A DNA stretch of 64,000 bases from an uncultured Oscillospiraceae bacterium (GTDB lineage Bacteria > Bacillota > Clostridia > Oscillospirales > Ruminococcaceae), in assembly GCA_934462925.1 (NCBI GenBank), contig CAKSIT010000008.1, positions 62,001 to 126,000 of the forward strand, in the 5' to 3' direction. This document shows, one piece after another, positions 9,059 to 17,793 of this stretch (position 1 is the stretch's first letter; each line of letters starts with the position of its first letter). Below the pieces are notes generated by a model, which was given only the letters and a program-made list of their open reading frames with translations, was not told where the DNA came from and ran no database searches. The translations under genes were made by a program, and so were the position numbers.

Positions 9059-9601
9059 ATGATAGCAGCTGCACTTGCTATACTTGAAAATGACGAGCAG
9101 CGCAGGTTAATGTCAGACTTTTACAAGGAAACTAAGAAGGATTTGTTCCGCTTTGCGAAGTCAAAGCTTGACTCGATAGAGAACGCTGAGGACGCAGTAC
9201 AAGAGACTTTTTTGCGAATTGCAAAATATCCGAAAAAATTTTTTGAAATTGATGCTCACAAAAGAGCACCTTACGCGGTTATTATTATTAGAAACGTTAT
9301 TGCAGATATCGCGGCTTCGACTTCGCGCCAAAATCACAGCGAGCTTACCGAGGACATTGCCGACACGGGTTTGTCAATGGAAGAAAAGGTCGAGGGGAAG
9401 ATATCCTGCGAGGAATTAGCTTCGTTTATCGAAAAGCTGTCGCCTGCGAAAAGAGACGCTTTAATGCTCCGTATAGTGTATGAAATGACCAACGAGCAGA
9501 TTGCCGACGTACTCGGCATATCGCTGGACGCGGTGCGCAAGCGCATTTCGGACGGCCTTAAGGCGATAAACGACTTTTTGGAAGAAAGGAAAGACGAATG
9601 A
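9059..9601 (+). CDS. ECF-type RNA polymerase sigma factor
   Basis: 180 residues. Region 2 spans about 20-85 (AEDAVQETFLRIAKYPKKFF) and region 4 about 125-175 (LRIVYEMTNEQIADVLGIS followed by LDAVRKRISDGL, the -35-recognising helix-turn-helix). Only regions 2 and 4 are present, the hallmark of extracytoplasmic-function sigma factors. Start ATG 9059 follows AAAAAGGGG. It overlaps the next gene by 4 nt (ATGA), the usual layout with an anti-sigma factor. The inducing signal is unknown. Confidence 0.88.
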   Translation: MIAAALAILENDEQRRLMSDFYKETKKDLFRFAKSKLDSIENAEDAVQETFLRIAKYPKKFFEIDAHKRAPYAVIIIRNVIADIAASTSRQNHSELTEDIADTGLSMEEKVEGKISCEELASFIEKLSPAKRDALMLRIVYEMTNEQIADVLGISLDAVRKRISDGLKAINDFLEERKDE

Positions 9602-10305
9602 CTACCTCTACCATGAAAGCGGCGTTTGAAAAGGTTTGCCTTAAGGAATACCGCGTGCCGAAAACATATCTCCCGCATTTTTTCTCCCTTTCGCACAAGC
9701 GCAGAATGAGGGAAATAATCGACAGCTGCGATAATTCGGGGCGCACAACGGCGGCGTTTTCTTTCCGCATGGTAAAAATTGCGGTGCTGGTAGTTATATT
9801 AAGCGCAGCCACGATATTGGGCGGCGGCGCTGCGATAAGGCGCGAGGGCTTTATTGTTGAGCGCACGAACGTTGCCAACATATACATGGCGGCTGACGCG
9901 GCAGACGCGCCTGAATACCTTGAAGATTATTACACCATTACATATATACCCGAGGGGTTTTCTTTTAGTAGTGAAGATTCTACTATAGACGAAACTTCAA
10001 ATTATAGAAATTACTGTACTGATTATGAAGATGAAATTTTGGACAGAACGCTTGAGTTTAGCTTTGACCAAGTGTTAAAAGACGATTGCAGAGTTTATAT
10101 TGATAACGAGCATTCCATACACACCAAGATTAGTGTAAACGGTCACCCTGGAGTATATGTGGATTGTACTGTTGGTGATGACGATGGAAAGCCATGGGGC
10201 GTTTTAATATGGGATAATGGCGATTATATTTTGTCTATACATGGCGATTTAGACAAAAACGAGCTAATGAAAATAGCTAAAAGTACCAAAATCGAAGAAA
10301 ATTAA
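9598..10305 (+). CDS. DUF4367-type membrane protein, putative anti-sigma factor
   Basis: 235 residues: an N-terminal cytoplasmic part of about 55 residues, one membrane helix (about 58-80, VKIAVLVVILSAATILGGGA), then an extracellular domain starting YYTITYIPEGFSF, the usual opening of DUF4367. The ATGA overlap with the sigma gene and the topology suggest it holds the sigma factor at the membrane; no canonical zinc anti-sigma motif is visible. The 3' half (from about 9960) is strikingly AT-rich compared with the 5' half, as if the sensor domain had a different origin. Confidence 0.65.
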   Translation: MTTSTMKAAFEKVCLKEYRVPKTYLPHFFSLSHKRRMREIIDSCDNSGRTTAAFSFRMVKIAVLVVILSAATILGGGAAIRREGFIVERTNVANIYMAADAADAPEYLEDYYTITYIPEGFSFSSEDSTIDETSNYRNYCTDYEDEILDRTLEFSFDQVLKDDCRVYIDNEHSIHTKISVNGHPGVYVDCTVGDDDGKPWGVLIWDNGDYILSIHGDLDKNELMKIAKSTKIEEN

Positions 10306-10410
10306 AATTTTTTTGAAAAATATGCTCACAAAATCGGGGGTAGGGCGGTTAATGTTTATAGAGGGGTTAAAAAGCTCCGATAAAAACAGAAAAAGAAAGA
10401 GGCTAATAAA

Positions 10411-10839
10411 ATGAAGCTTTCAAGATTCGTATCGATTCTTGCAGCGGCAGTTATGCTTACATCTGCTGCTACCACCACCGCTTCCGCAAAGGTTATCGAT
10501 ACTCCCGACATTGTTTCTCCGCAGTATGTTATTCCAGATTCTGTAACGTCTTCGCTTTCAATAAGCGGCAGTACTGCAACCTGCACAACTAAAATAAGCG
10601 GTAAGAATGTTGTCAGCATTGAGGTTGAACAGGTTTTTGAGATTTATGTTTCTCCCGATGTTTGGAGAGAGGTGGACAGTTGGTCCAAAAGTGTTAACAA
10701 ATCAAGCCTTACTATGACAAACTACTCCTACGATATCGGCACAGGCAAGTTCAGAGTCAGAGCCGAGGTTACCATTACAGATAAGGACGGTAACACAGAA
10801 GATATAACTGTGACAAGTGCAGAAAAAATTCGCACTTGA
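10411..10839 (+). CDS. Small secreted protein of unknown function
   Basis: 142 residues; ATG 10411 follows AAAGAGG. Clear signal peptide (MKLSRFVSILAAAVMLTSA, predicted cut after ASA near residue 26). The mature part is Ser/Thr-rich with alternating polar and hydrophobic residues (SLSISGSTATCTTKISG, DSWSKSV), suggesting a beta-sandwich and resembling small secreted proteins common in Firmicutes. It follows the sigma/DUF4367 pair by 105 nt and may be in its regulon. Function unknown. Confidence 0.7.
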   Translation: MKLSRFVSILAAAVMLTSAATTTASAKVIDTPDIVSPQYVIPDSVTSSLSISGSTATCTTKISGKNVVSIEVEQVFEIYVSPDVWREVDSWSKSVNKSSLTMTNYSYDIGTGKFRVRAEVTITDKDGNTEDITVTSAEKIRT

Positions 10840-11074
10840 TTACATAGTGCGCGGCAGCGGCGCGCAGGCACATACCCAGCTGCGGACTTGTTGAGTCGCC
10901 CTACATGATGTCTGTGCTTCTAAAGGGTGTCCAAAATCTTTACGATGTGCTAAAATTGGGTGACTCAGCTTGTCCAACCATCCTTTACACTGCGGCTTGC
11001 TCGTCGTGGCGCTATGCCACGGCGGGCAAGTCTGCATTTACGCGCAAATTTGCTCCGACTGCTTTTGCGCGCAG
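10840..11074. other. Intergenic stretch between convergent genes
   Basis: The region holds a local dyad CGTGGC/GCCACG (about 11010-11025). Short open frames exist but have no ribosome site and unnatural composition. No RNA gene was recognised. Confidence 0.4.
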
Positions 11075-11108
11075 AAAAATCCCGCCAAAGCATTGCTAAG
11101 GCGGGATT
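11075..11108 (-). terminator. Terminator of the MacB-like operon
   Basis: On the minus strand, AATCCCGCC and GGCGGGATT pair around a 16-nt loop and are followed by a T-run (plus-strand AAAAA at 11075-11079). It lies 16 nt beyond the permease stop. Confidence 0.8.
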
Positions 11109-11124
11109 GCCGTTTATTGCGTTG

Positions 11125-13875
11125 TTATTCTGCGTTCTTAAGAGCCTCGCTCTTGGATACCTTAGCGACCTTTCTCAGCTGAAGCGCCGCCACTACCGCG
11201 TAGCACGCTATACCCGTAACTATCATCACAACGTATGTCATCGGGTTCATGATGTAGGGGAAGTAGCCCGTCATCATAGTGTAAAGGTAGGATTTGAATA
11301 TCGCGCGCATTGCAAAGTCTATGAACGGCACGGCAAGCGCCAGTCCCACAAGCACCGCAATGGTGGTGGAAGCTATGTACAGCCCCGCAATCTCGCCGTT
11401 TCTGAAGCCCAGAATCTTAGTCATCGCAATGGACTGGAAGTTGCGCTCGATAACCTGCTTGCAAAGCACGTACACAACGATTATAAAGAACAGCGCGCCG
11501 AACCACTTGAACACGTCCATAATGCCGCCCATGGAAATCATGAGCTGGTTTGAAAGCTTGGTGTAGTCGTCCGCGGTCATTACGGTTGCAACGTCGTCCG
11601 CGGGCAGCTCTGTAAGCTCCGCGTTCGAGAAGTAGCCCGTAAAGTAGCCCTCGTTCTTGTCAAAGGTTTTGTTAAAGTCGTCAAGGCGCATAAAAATCGC
11701 CATAGAGGCCTGATAGTCGTACACGCCGCCTATCTCAACGGTATAGGAAACGTCGCGCTTGTACGGCTCGTCAAGCGTGAGCGCGTCGCCCGCCTTAAGC
11801 CCGAACTTCTCGCTTATTCCCGTGGAAATGAGCGCCTTGCCCTCGGGGATATCCGCCGTAACATAGCGGCTGCCGTCCTCGACGCCGTATACTGCAAGGC
11901 TGTCCGTAAGGTAGCCCTCCTTGGTGTAGTCGAACGAAGCGAGCGCGAATTTCTCCGCCTGCGGGTCTGTAACCTCGTGCGCCTCCTCGCAGTCGTAGAG
12001 AATGTACTGGTACTCGCTTATCATGTCGCGCACTATAATGTCCTTGTACTCGTTGAGCATACGCGGCAGCATATCGCCGAAGCTTATAAGCACCGCGCCG
12101 AACAGAATGCCTATTATCATTACGATATAGCCGGGCAGGTTCGTGAAGAATATTCTAAGGCTGAAGCGCGTTCTGAACGGTATTTTGGTGTTAAGGCGCA
12201 TAGCCTTTTTGTTCTTGTTTTTCTTAAGGTCGTGCCGCAGGAACTTAAGGGGGCTGAGCCTTAGCTTGGAAGTAAGCACAACGGTGTTTATTATCAGCAT
12301 AAGCACGATAGGAACGATAGTTGAAAGCACGAACGCGGAAGCGTCCCACACAATGCTTATTTTGGTGAGCGAGTAGCTTGCGAGATAAAGGTTAACGCAA
12401 AAGTCCTTCATTGCGGTGTAGCCTATTATGTTGCCCACAACGCCCGCGAAAAGCGTTACAAGCAGCGGCAGTATCATGTAGTGGCGCATAAGCTCGCCCT
12501 TGGTGTAGCCCGAAGCCCTGAGCGTGCCGATAACGCCCGCCTCGGACGCGATGGTGTTGGAGATGGTGACTGCGAAAATGAACGCTATAAGCGCTATCAT
12601 CATGTAGCACATAACCATAGTTCCCGCTTCGTCGCCGCCTATATCGTCGATTGAGAACGTTATAGCCTGATTGAGGTAGCGCGGCACGTAGTTGTCAACG
12701 GAGATTATGTCGGTCCGGTCTATTTCGTCCTCGAACGCCTCGTCCTCGGGCATTACAAACTCCGTGCCGTTCAGCTCAGCCTCCGCGGCGTCCTCCACAA
12801 TGCCGAAAAGGAAGTCGTCGAGCTGCGTTGTAAGCTCCTCGCGGCGGGGCTTGGGTATGGAGTCGAGGTACTCGTCCTTAAACTGCTGCTCGGTGGGCAT
12901 TTCGGGTTCTTTGCCCTCGAGCGCCGCGGCAACGCTGCTTTCAATAAGCCCGAACGTAAAGCCGTCCGCGTTTACGGAAAGCGCGCTCTTTTCGGGCTTC
13001 TGCCCCGTAGTCATGTAAAGCGCGGCGTATTCCTCTGCGCCCTTTGTTACATTCTCGGTGATTTCGTTGATTTTTGCTTCAAACGCCGCCTTGTAAAGCT
13101 CGCCGTATTCCTCGCCCGCCTTTTCAAGCTTGCTTGTAAGCTCGTCTACCTGCGCGTTTACTATATCCTCGTCGTAGGCGGTAAGCTCGTCCTTTACGGC
13201 GTCAAGCAGCTTTTCGGAGCGCTCCGCAGCCTCTGCGTCGTCTGCGTAAGCGGTGTTGTAGCGCCACGCGTAGTTGTACTTAAGGTTCTTGCTTTCAACG
13301 CCGTCAAAGCCGCCGTCGGTCATTACGGCAATCGAAAAGTGTACTGAATCAAACATCGAGTCGGTGTTGTTCTCAAACAGCGTGCTGTAATCGGGCAGCG
13401 CCACAGTACCCGTAATGGTAAGCGGCTTGCCGTTGAGCGTAAGCACGTCGCCTATGGCAATGCCGTTATTTTGGGCGAAAAGCCTGTCCACAGCTATTTC
13501 GCCGTCGGCTGCGGGCAGCTCGCCGTCCAGCAGGCAGGGCTTGTTAATTTCGTCCGTCTGCTTAAAAACGCGGACTGTCGCGCCGTTTTCGGCGGCGTCC
13601 TCGTCAAAGTACATATTGTCGTAGAACGTAAGCGCCGCCTGCTCCTCAATGGCGGTTCTCAGTTCCTTGGGCAGCGCCTTATCAAAGGTAATGTGTCCGT
13701 CCTCCACGTCGTAAAGCTCGAAGCTTTCGTAGTAGGCGGCTTTCAGGCTCTCGTTTCCTACCCTCATGCCCGAGCAGATGGAGATAAGCAGCACCATCAT
13801 CACAAATATTGCGATGTACTTTGCGGCGTCCTTTGCAAGCTCCCGCGGCAGGCGTTTGATAAGCGGATTTTTCAT
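11125..13875 (-). CDS. ABC transporter permease, FtsX/MacB type with large extracellular domain
   Basis: 916 residues from the ATG at 13875, which is preceded by GGAGGTG; an upstream start would add eight residues without a ribosome site. One membrane helix near the N-terminus (YIAIFVMMVLLISICSG), a long extracellular region of about 330 residues containing coiled-coil-like Glu/Lys stretches, then FtsX-like bundles (TMVMCYMMIALIAFIFAVT and three more segments) and a second FtsX block at the C-terminus (GALFFIIVVYVLCKQVIERN). This doubled FtsX layout is that of large permeases for peptides or lipoproteins. It works with the ATPase encoded just upstream. Substrate unknown. Confidence 0.85.
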   Translation of the reverse strand: MKNPLIKRLPRELAKDAAKYIAIFVMMVLLISICSGMRVGNESLKAAYYESFELYDVEDGHITFDKALPKELRTAIEEQAALTFYDNMYFDEDAAENGATVRVFKQTDEINKPCLLDGELPAADGEIAVDRLFAQNNGIAIGDVLTLNGKPLTITGTVALPDYSTLFENNTDSMFDSVHFSIAVMTDGGFDGVESKNLKYNYAWRYNTAYADDAEAAERSEKLLDAVKDELTAYDEDIVNAQVDELTSKLEKAGEEYGELYKAAFEAKINEITENVTKGAEEYAALYMTTGQKPEKSALSVNADGFTFGLIESSVAAALEGKEPEMPTEQQFKDEYLDSIPKPRREELTTQLDDFLFGIVEDAAEAELNGTEFVMPEDEAFEDEIDRTDIISVDNYVPRYLNQAITFSIDDIGGDEAGTMVMCYMMIALIAFIFAVTISNTIASEAGVIGTLRASGYTKGELMRHYMILPLLVTLFAGVVGNIIGYTAMKDFCVNLYLASYSLTKISIVWDASAFVLSTIVPIVLMLIINTVVLTSKLRLSPLKFLRHDLKKNKNKKAMRLNTKIPFRTRFSLRIFFTNLPGYIVMIIGILFGAVLISFGDMLPRMLNEYKDIIVRDMISEYQYILYDCEEAHEVTDPQAEKFALASFDYTKEGYLTDSLAVYGVEDGSRYVTADIPEGKALISTGISEKFGLKAGDALTLDEPYKRDVSYTVEIGGVYDYQASMAIFMRLDDFNKTFDKNEGYFTGYFSNAELTELPADDVATVMTADDYTKLSNQLMISMGGIMDVFKWFGALFFIIVVYVLCKQVIERNFQSIAMTKILGFRNGEIAGLYIASTTIAVLVGLALAVPFIDFAMRAIFKSYLYTMMTGYFPYIMNPMTYVVMIVTGIACYAVVAALQLRKVAKVSKSEALKNAE

Positions 13876-13888
13876 TGTGACACCTCCG

Positions 13889-14587
13889 TTACCATTCAAG
13901 CTCGTCGGCGGTCAGCTTGTGTTCGTTGTGTATCTCTCTCCTTACCATGCCGTCGCGAAGCTTTACCACCTTGTCCGCCATGTCCTTTATAGCCTCGTTG
14001 TGCGTTACCATAATAATGGTGGTGTTGTACTTCCGGTTTACTGTTTCGATAAGCCGCAGTATCTCCTTTGAGGTGTTGTAGTCGAGCGCGCCCGTAGGCT
14101 CGTCGCAAAGCAGTATGTCGGGGTTCTTTACAATTGCCCTGCCTATGGAGCAGCGCTGCTGCTGTCCGCCCGAAAGCTGCGAGGGGAGCTTGTGACGATG
14201 TTCGTACAGCCCCAGCGTTTTCAGAATATCGTCAACGTCAAGCGGGCTGTCGCTGAGATACGCGCCCGTTTCAACGTTCTCCTTTATGTTAAGGTTGGGT
14301 ATAAGGTTATACATCTGGAATATGTAGCCGAGGTGCTTTCTTCTGTATTCGGTGAGCGCCTTTTCGCGCATATTCTCAATTTTCTCGCCGTTGATGGAGA
14401 TGTAGCCCGAGTCGGCGTCGTCTATGCCGCCGATAATGTTTAGCAGGGTGGACTTGCCGCTGCCCGACGGGCCAAGCAGCACGCAGAACTCTCCCTTTTC
14501 AATGCCGAAGCTTATACCTTTCAGCACGTCTACGCGGCTCTCTCCGCTTCCGTAGCTTTTTTTGATGTCCTTTATCTCGATGAACAT
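13889..14587 (-). CDS. ABC transporter ATP-binding protein, MacB/LolD type
   Basis: 232 residues, complete nucleotide-binding domain: Walker A GPSGSGKST near residue 39, Q-loop FQMYNL, signature LSGGQQQR, Walker B DILLCDEPTGALD, switch His in VTHN. The sequence type is that of the MacB/LolD/SalX group pairing with FtsX-like permeases. ATG 14587 follows AAAGGAAG, and 13 nt separate its stop from the permease start. The upstream promoter carries an operator-like repeat, so expression is probably inducible. Confidence 0.92.
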   Translation of the reverse strand: MFIEIKDIKKSYGSGESRVDVLKGISFGIEKGEFCVLLGPSGSGKSTLLNIIGGIDDADSGYISINGEKIENMREKALTEYRRKHLGYIFQMYNLIPNLNIKENVETGAYLSDSPLDVDDILKTLGLYEHRHKLPSQLSGGQQQRCSIGRAIVKNPDILLCDEPTGALDYNTSKEILRLIETVNRKYNTTIIMVTHNEAIKDMADKVVKLRDGMVRREIHNEHKLTADELEW

Positions 14588-14622
14588 GGTCAGGCTTCCT
14601 TTCTTTGTCCGATTTTAATGAT

Positions 14623-14671
14623 TGAACAACTGTTCATATGTTCATTATAACACAAGCCGCAATTTTGTCAA
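14623..14671 (-). promoter_or_regulatory. Promoter with overlapping TGAACA/TGTTCA operator
   Basis: Minus strand: TTGACA (14671-14666), 16 bp, TATAAT (14649-14644). Directly over and downstream of the -10 lie TGAACA (14623-14628), TGTTCA (14631-14636) and a third half-site TGTTCA (14639-14644). An inverted repeat covering the start site is the usual design for a TetR- or MarR-type repressor. No repressor gene is adjacent, so the regulator is unknown. Confidence 0.7.
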
Positions 14672-14728
14672 TAGTTTTTTTGCCCTGCACGCCCGCTTTA
14701 GCGTGGTTTTTGTATATCCTCACAATGA

Positions 14729-14744
14729 GTTAGACTAAGCTAAC
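14729..14744. promoter_or_regulatory. GTTAG-N6-CTAAC palindrome, downstream copy
   Basis: GTTAG at 14729 and CTAAC ending at 14744 flank six bases. The same geometry recurs at 15687-15702 on the other side of the lipoprotein gene. This copy lies about 58 bp upstream of the ABC promoter's -35. The spacing and arm sequence recall metalloregulator (DtxR/MntR-type) operators, by inference only. Confidence 0.45.
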
Positions 14745-14825
14745 GCGCGGCTTTGGGCATTTTGACAAAACGCAGCATAATAGCAGGAATTAGCGCCCGC
14801 AGAAACGGGCGCTCGCAGGTGCTTA

Positions 14826-15668
14826 TCAGGTAAGGTTCTCGGTGCAGAAAAGCTTAATGCTGTTTTCTGCCACCTCGTCGCCGCAGTCCTTGATTATGCC
14901 GGAACCCATCCGGTAGGCGTACTTGCCCTCGGTGTAGTTCAAAAGCGCCGACACATCCTCGCCGTATCTGAACTCAATATGGCAGTTAGAAGCGGGCGTA
15001 TCGGTGCGCAGCAGGAAGTATGTGAACTCGCCGCTGTTCTCATCGTCGGTCTTGTACTCGTAGAAGCCCATGTCGCCGTCATACCCGCAGAAGCTGTACT
15101 CGTGCGAGAAAACCGCCTCGCCGCTCTCGTCAAAGCCCGAAATCACGCCGTCGGCAAAGGTGATTTCGGCCACGTCCTCGGTAAAGCCGCAGTAGAACTG
15201 CGCGGACTCGGGAGCGTCAGCGTAAGCTGCTGCGGCTTCCTCGCCGTAAACAGTACCCGCGCAAACGCTGCGCAGCATTTCTGAAGCGGCAGCGGCAGCC
15301 TCCTCGTCGCCGAGAACGGAAAGGCAGGTGTCGTCCCATACGCTCCTGTACTTATCCTGCAAAATCACGCCAAACAGCGGAACGTACGTGCCGTTTACGT
15401 CGCTCATAAGCTTTTCGGCTGCCGCTTCGGCGGTCTGCTCAGGGGTCTGCTCGGTCTGCGCGGTTTCGGGCTTGGCGTCCGCAGTCTGCGCTTCGCTTGT
15501 AACGGAAACGGCGGATTCGGCGCTTTCTGCGCTTACGCTCTCGGAGGTCGCGGAGGACTCGGGCGCGGAGGAAGAGTCGGCAACGGAGCTTTCCTTGCCT
15601 GCGCAGCCTGTAAGCGCTGCGGATATCGCGAGTATCGCGGCAATTGCACTGATTGATTTGATTTTCAT
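14826..15668 (-). CDS. Lipoprotein with a possible ZinT-like C-terminal domain
   Basis: 280 residues; signal peptide with lipobox LTGC (Cys near 22), a Ser/Glu/Ala-rich spacer to about residue 85, then a globular domain. The run YKTDDENSGEFTYFLLRTDT followed by NCHIEFRYGED resembles the calycin-like ZinT/AdcA zinc-binding domain in its order of beta strands, but I cannot confirm metal ligands. ATG 15668 is preceded by AAGGAAGGA, and a GTTAG-N6-CTAAC palindrome sits between that and the -10-like TATAAA. A surface metal-binding role would fit a metal-type operator; both parts are inference. Confidence 0.55.
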   Translation of the reverse strand: MKIKSISAIAAILAISAALTGCAGKESSVADSSSAPESSATSESVSAESAESAVSVTSEAQTADAKPETAQTEQTPEQTAEAAAEKLMSDVNGTYVPLFGVILQDKYRSVWDDTCLSVLGDEEAAAAASEMLRSVCAGTVYGEEAAAAYADAPESAQFYCGFTEDVAEITFADGVISGFDESGEAVFSHEYSFCGYDGDMGFYEYKTDDENSGEFTYFLLRTDTPASNCHIEFRYGEDVSALLNYTEGKYAYRMGSGIIKDCGDEVAENSIKLFCTENLT

Positions 15669-15686
15669 GGTGTGTTCCTTCCTTTG

Positions 15687-15702
15687 GTTAGTTGTAGCTA
15701 AC
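15687..15702. promoter_or_regulatory. GTTAG-N6-CTAAC palindrome in the lipoprotein leader
   Basis: Arms extend to GGTTAG/CTAACC (15686-15703). It lies 18 nt upstream of the lipoprotein start and just downstream of TATAAA (minus strand, 15716-15711), an ideal place for a repressor. No good -35 was found. Confidence 0.5.
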
Positions 15703-15916
15703 CTTTGCTTTTTATAAACGCCGCAGCATTAGCGCGGCGCTGTTTTGTATATCGGCGGTTCGCCCGCAATGGGAAGTATACCACGCCCGCGGCGTTTTGT
15801 CAATGCGTTTTCGGGCAAGTTTGTGCAGACTAACCACAACCCTGCTTTATTGTGGGAACTTTTTGGGGAATATGCCGCCGCTTTATGCGCCCCAAAAATC
15901 GTGCAGATTTATCCAC

Positions 15917-15945
15917 TTGTTAAATACTAATATTTATGCTATAAT
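15917..15945 (+). promoter_or_regulatory. Promoter of the transglutaminase-like gene
   Basis: TTGTTA (15917-15922), 17 bp, TATAAT (15940-15945). The intergenic stretch 15703-15916 shows only a GC-rich partial dyad near 15720-15740. Confidence 0.75.
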
Positions 15946-15986
15946 TAAACCATAACCCCTGAAACGATTTTATGGAGGTAACGGAA

Positions 15987-17582
15987 ATGAAGAAACTGAT
16001 AAAATACTTCTCGGCGCTTGCTATTGCGGCGGCGGTGTTCTTCGCGCAGCCCGCGGTGACGGATGGCGCGCAGTATTCTGCCTCGGCAGCTGCTGCGACG
16101 GTTGCCGCGCCAAAGGCTTCGCTTAAGTCCGGTACGTATGAAACCGACTCGCTCAAAAGCGTGAAGCTTACGTGTTCTGCAAAAAAGGCGAAAATCTACT
16201 ACAGCGTAAACGGCGGCAAGTACCGCGTATATTCAAAGCCGCTGCCGATAACCAAAAACACAACGCTTAAGTTCTACGCAAAGCTTGGGGGCGCGAAAAG
16301 CAAGACCGTTACCTGCAAATACAAGCTTAAGCCAACGCTTACCGCCGCGGTGTCGGGCGAATGCCCCGTAACGGTGGAGCTTTCCGCGCCTGCCGCGGAC
16401 GTGCAGGTGTATTACACCACCGACGGCACAAAGCCTACCAAGGCTTCCGCAAAATATACCGAGCCGCTTTGCATAACGCGCAGCTGCACTATACGGGCTG
16501 CGGCGTTCAAAAACGGGTGGAACACGGCGTACATAACACAAAAGGTGACGTTCTCGCCGCAGTACTCGCCGTCCTACCTTAACGATTATACCGCAAAGTA
16601 TTACTACCGCCAGCTTGACGGAACAAAGCGCACGGCGTACGAGCGCATATACAAGGCGGCAGAAAACTTTGAAAGCTACGTATGGCTCACCGACCTGTAC
16701 CTGACGTATGACGAGGTGTACAACATCTCGCAGATGGTGGGCTTTGAGAACCCGCAGCTGTTCTGGCTTGACGGCAGAAGCAGCGATGCGGACGGCTACT
16801 GGCAGGGGGATACGGTGCTTATTTCGGGGTTCTACCTTAAGTACCTGAGAACGCGCGCGGAAGCTGCGGAAATAGCCCCGAAGCTTGAAAGCAAGGCAAA
16901 GGATATAGTGGCGCAGGCGCAGAAAGAGGGTTCGGCGTTTTTCTGCGTAAAGTACCTGCACGACTATGTAATAGACCACACCGTATACAATGACGCCGCA
17001 TGGAACAGAGGCGACGGCGCGGTCGGCAACCACGCCGACGAGGCTCTGCTGGATGGTTCGGCGGTGTGCGCGGGGTATACGCGCGCGATGAGCTACCTGC
17101 TGCAAACGGCGGGCGTTACCGAGGTGGGCATAGTTGGCGATACCTCGCAGGGGCAGCATATGTGGAACAAGGTAAAGATAGGCGGCGGCTGGTACAACGT
17201 AGATTCGACATGGGACGACTCCGACGACCGCTACGCGTGGTTTTGCCTTACCGACAGCGACTTTACCGACCACACGCCGCGCAGCAGTCTTCCGCTGAGC
17301 GCCGCCGCAGCCGTTTCAACGGAGTTTACCTACTGTAACGCGATGGGCATTACCGTTTACAGCACCGTTGACGAGGCCGCCGAGGAGAGCATGAAGCTGC
17401 TTGCGCAGGGCTACAACAAGGGGCGGCGCGAGTTTACGTTCTACTTTAAGCGCGGGCTTGACGCGGGCATTGCAAACCGCCTTACAAAGGACTTCTACAC
17501 GCTTGTAAACGCCAACGGCGCGTATCCCGCGTTTGAGAGCTGGACGTTCTATTACGACCACTTCTGCATCAGAGTGTCTTAA
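15987..17582 (+). CDS. Secreted transglutaminase-like protein with chitobiase/Fn3-type modules
   Basis: 531 residues. ATG 15987 is chosen over 15972 because GGAGG at 15974-15978 would lie inside the longer version. Signal peptide of about 30 residues, then two beta-sandwich modules, the second with the signature YYTTDGTKPTKASAKYTEPL of CHB_HEX_C-type domains. The C-terminal half holds a transglutaminase-like core with the triad in order: Cys in AVCAGYTRAM, His in GQHMWNKV, Asp in YNVDSTWDD. Such proteins act at the cell surface, perhaps as proteases or crosslinkers; the reaction here is unknown. The modules resemble those of the CAP protein at 35408-36337. Confidence 0.82.
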   Translation: MKKLIKYFSALAIAAAVFFAQPAVTDGAQYSASAAAATVAAPKASLKSGTYETDSLKSVKLTCSAKKAKIYYSVNGGKYRVYSKPLPITKNTTLKFYAKLGGAKSKTVTCKYKLKPTLTAAVSGECPVTVELSAPAADVQVYYTTDGTKPTKASAKYTEPLCITRSCTIRAAAFKNGWNTAYITQKVTFSPQYSPSYLNDYTAKYYYRQLDGTKRTAYERIYKAAENFESYVWLTDLYLTYDEVYNISQMVGFENPQLFWLDGRSSDADGYWQGDTVLISGFYLKYLRTRAEAAEIAPKLESKAKDIVAQAQKEGSAFFCVKYLHDYVIDHTVYNDAAWNRGDGAVGNHADEALLDGSAVCAGYTRAMSYLLQTAGVTEVGIVGDTSQGQHMWNKVKIGGGWYNVDSTWDDSDDRYAWFCLTDSDFTDHTPRSSLPLSAAAAVSTEFTYCNAMGITVYSTVDEAAEESMKLLAQGYNKGRREFTFYFKRGLDAGIANRLTKDFYTLVNANGAYPAFESWTFYYDHFCIRVS

Positions 17583-17699
17583 AATAACGCTTTACTGCCG
17601 CTTCGCCGAAAAAAGCCCTGCCCGTGTGGTGAAAATGCACAAAAACTGCGCCCGAAATCGGCTTGTTACGATTAAATCCACGTTTTTTTGCGCGCACTC

Positions 17700-17728
17700 T
17701 TGTAAGACGTAAAAAAAAGGTGTATAAT
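17700..17728 (+). promoter_or_regulatory. Promoter of typA
   Basis: TTGTAA (17700-17705), 17 bp, TATAAT (17723-17728). The leader is about 60 nt and shows no structure. Confidence 0.75.
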
Positions 17729-17793
17729 AACGTTTGGCAATAAATAAGCCTTACGTAACTTGTACAAAATCGAACAAAAGGAAGTTGAAGTAT

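Noticed and set aside
10840..11074. tRNA or small RNA gene between the convergent genes
   Set aside because: No cloverleaf, T-loop consensus or promoter-terminator pair of a small RNA could be drawn.
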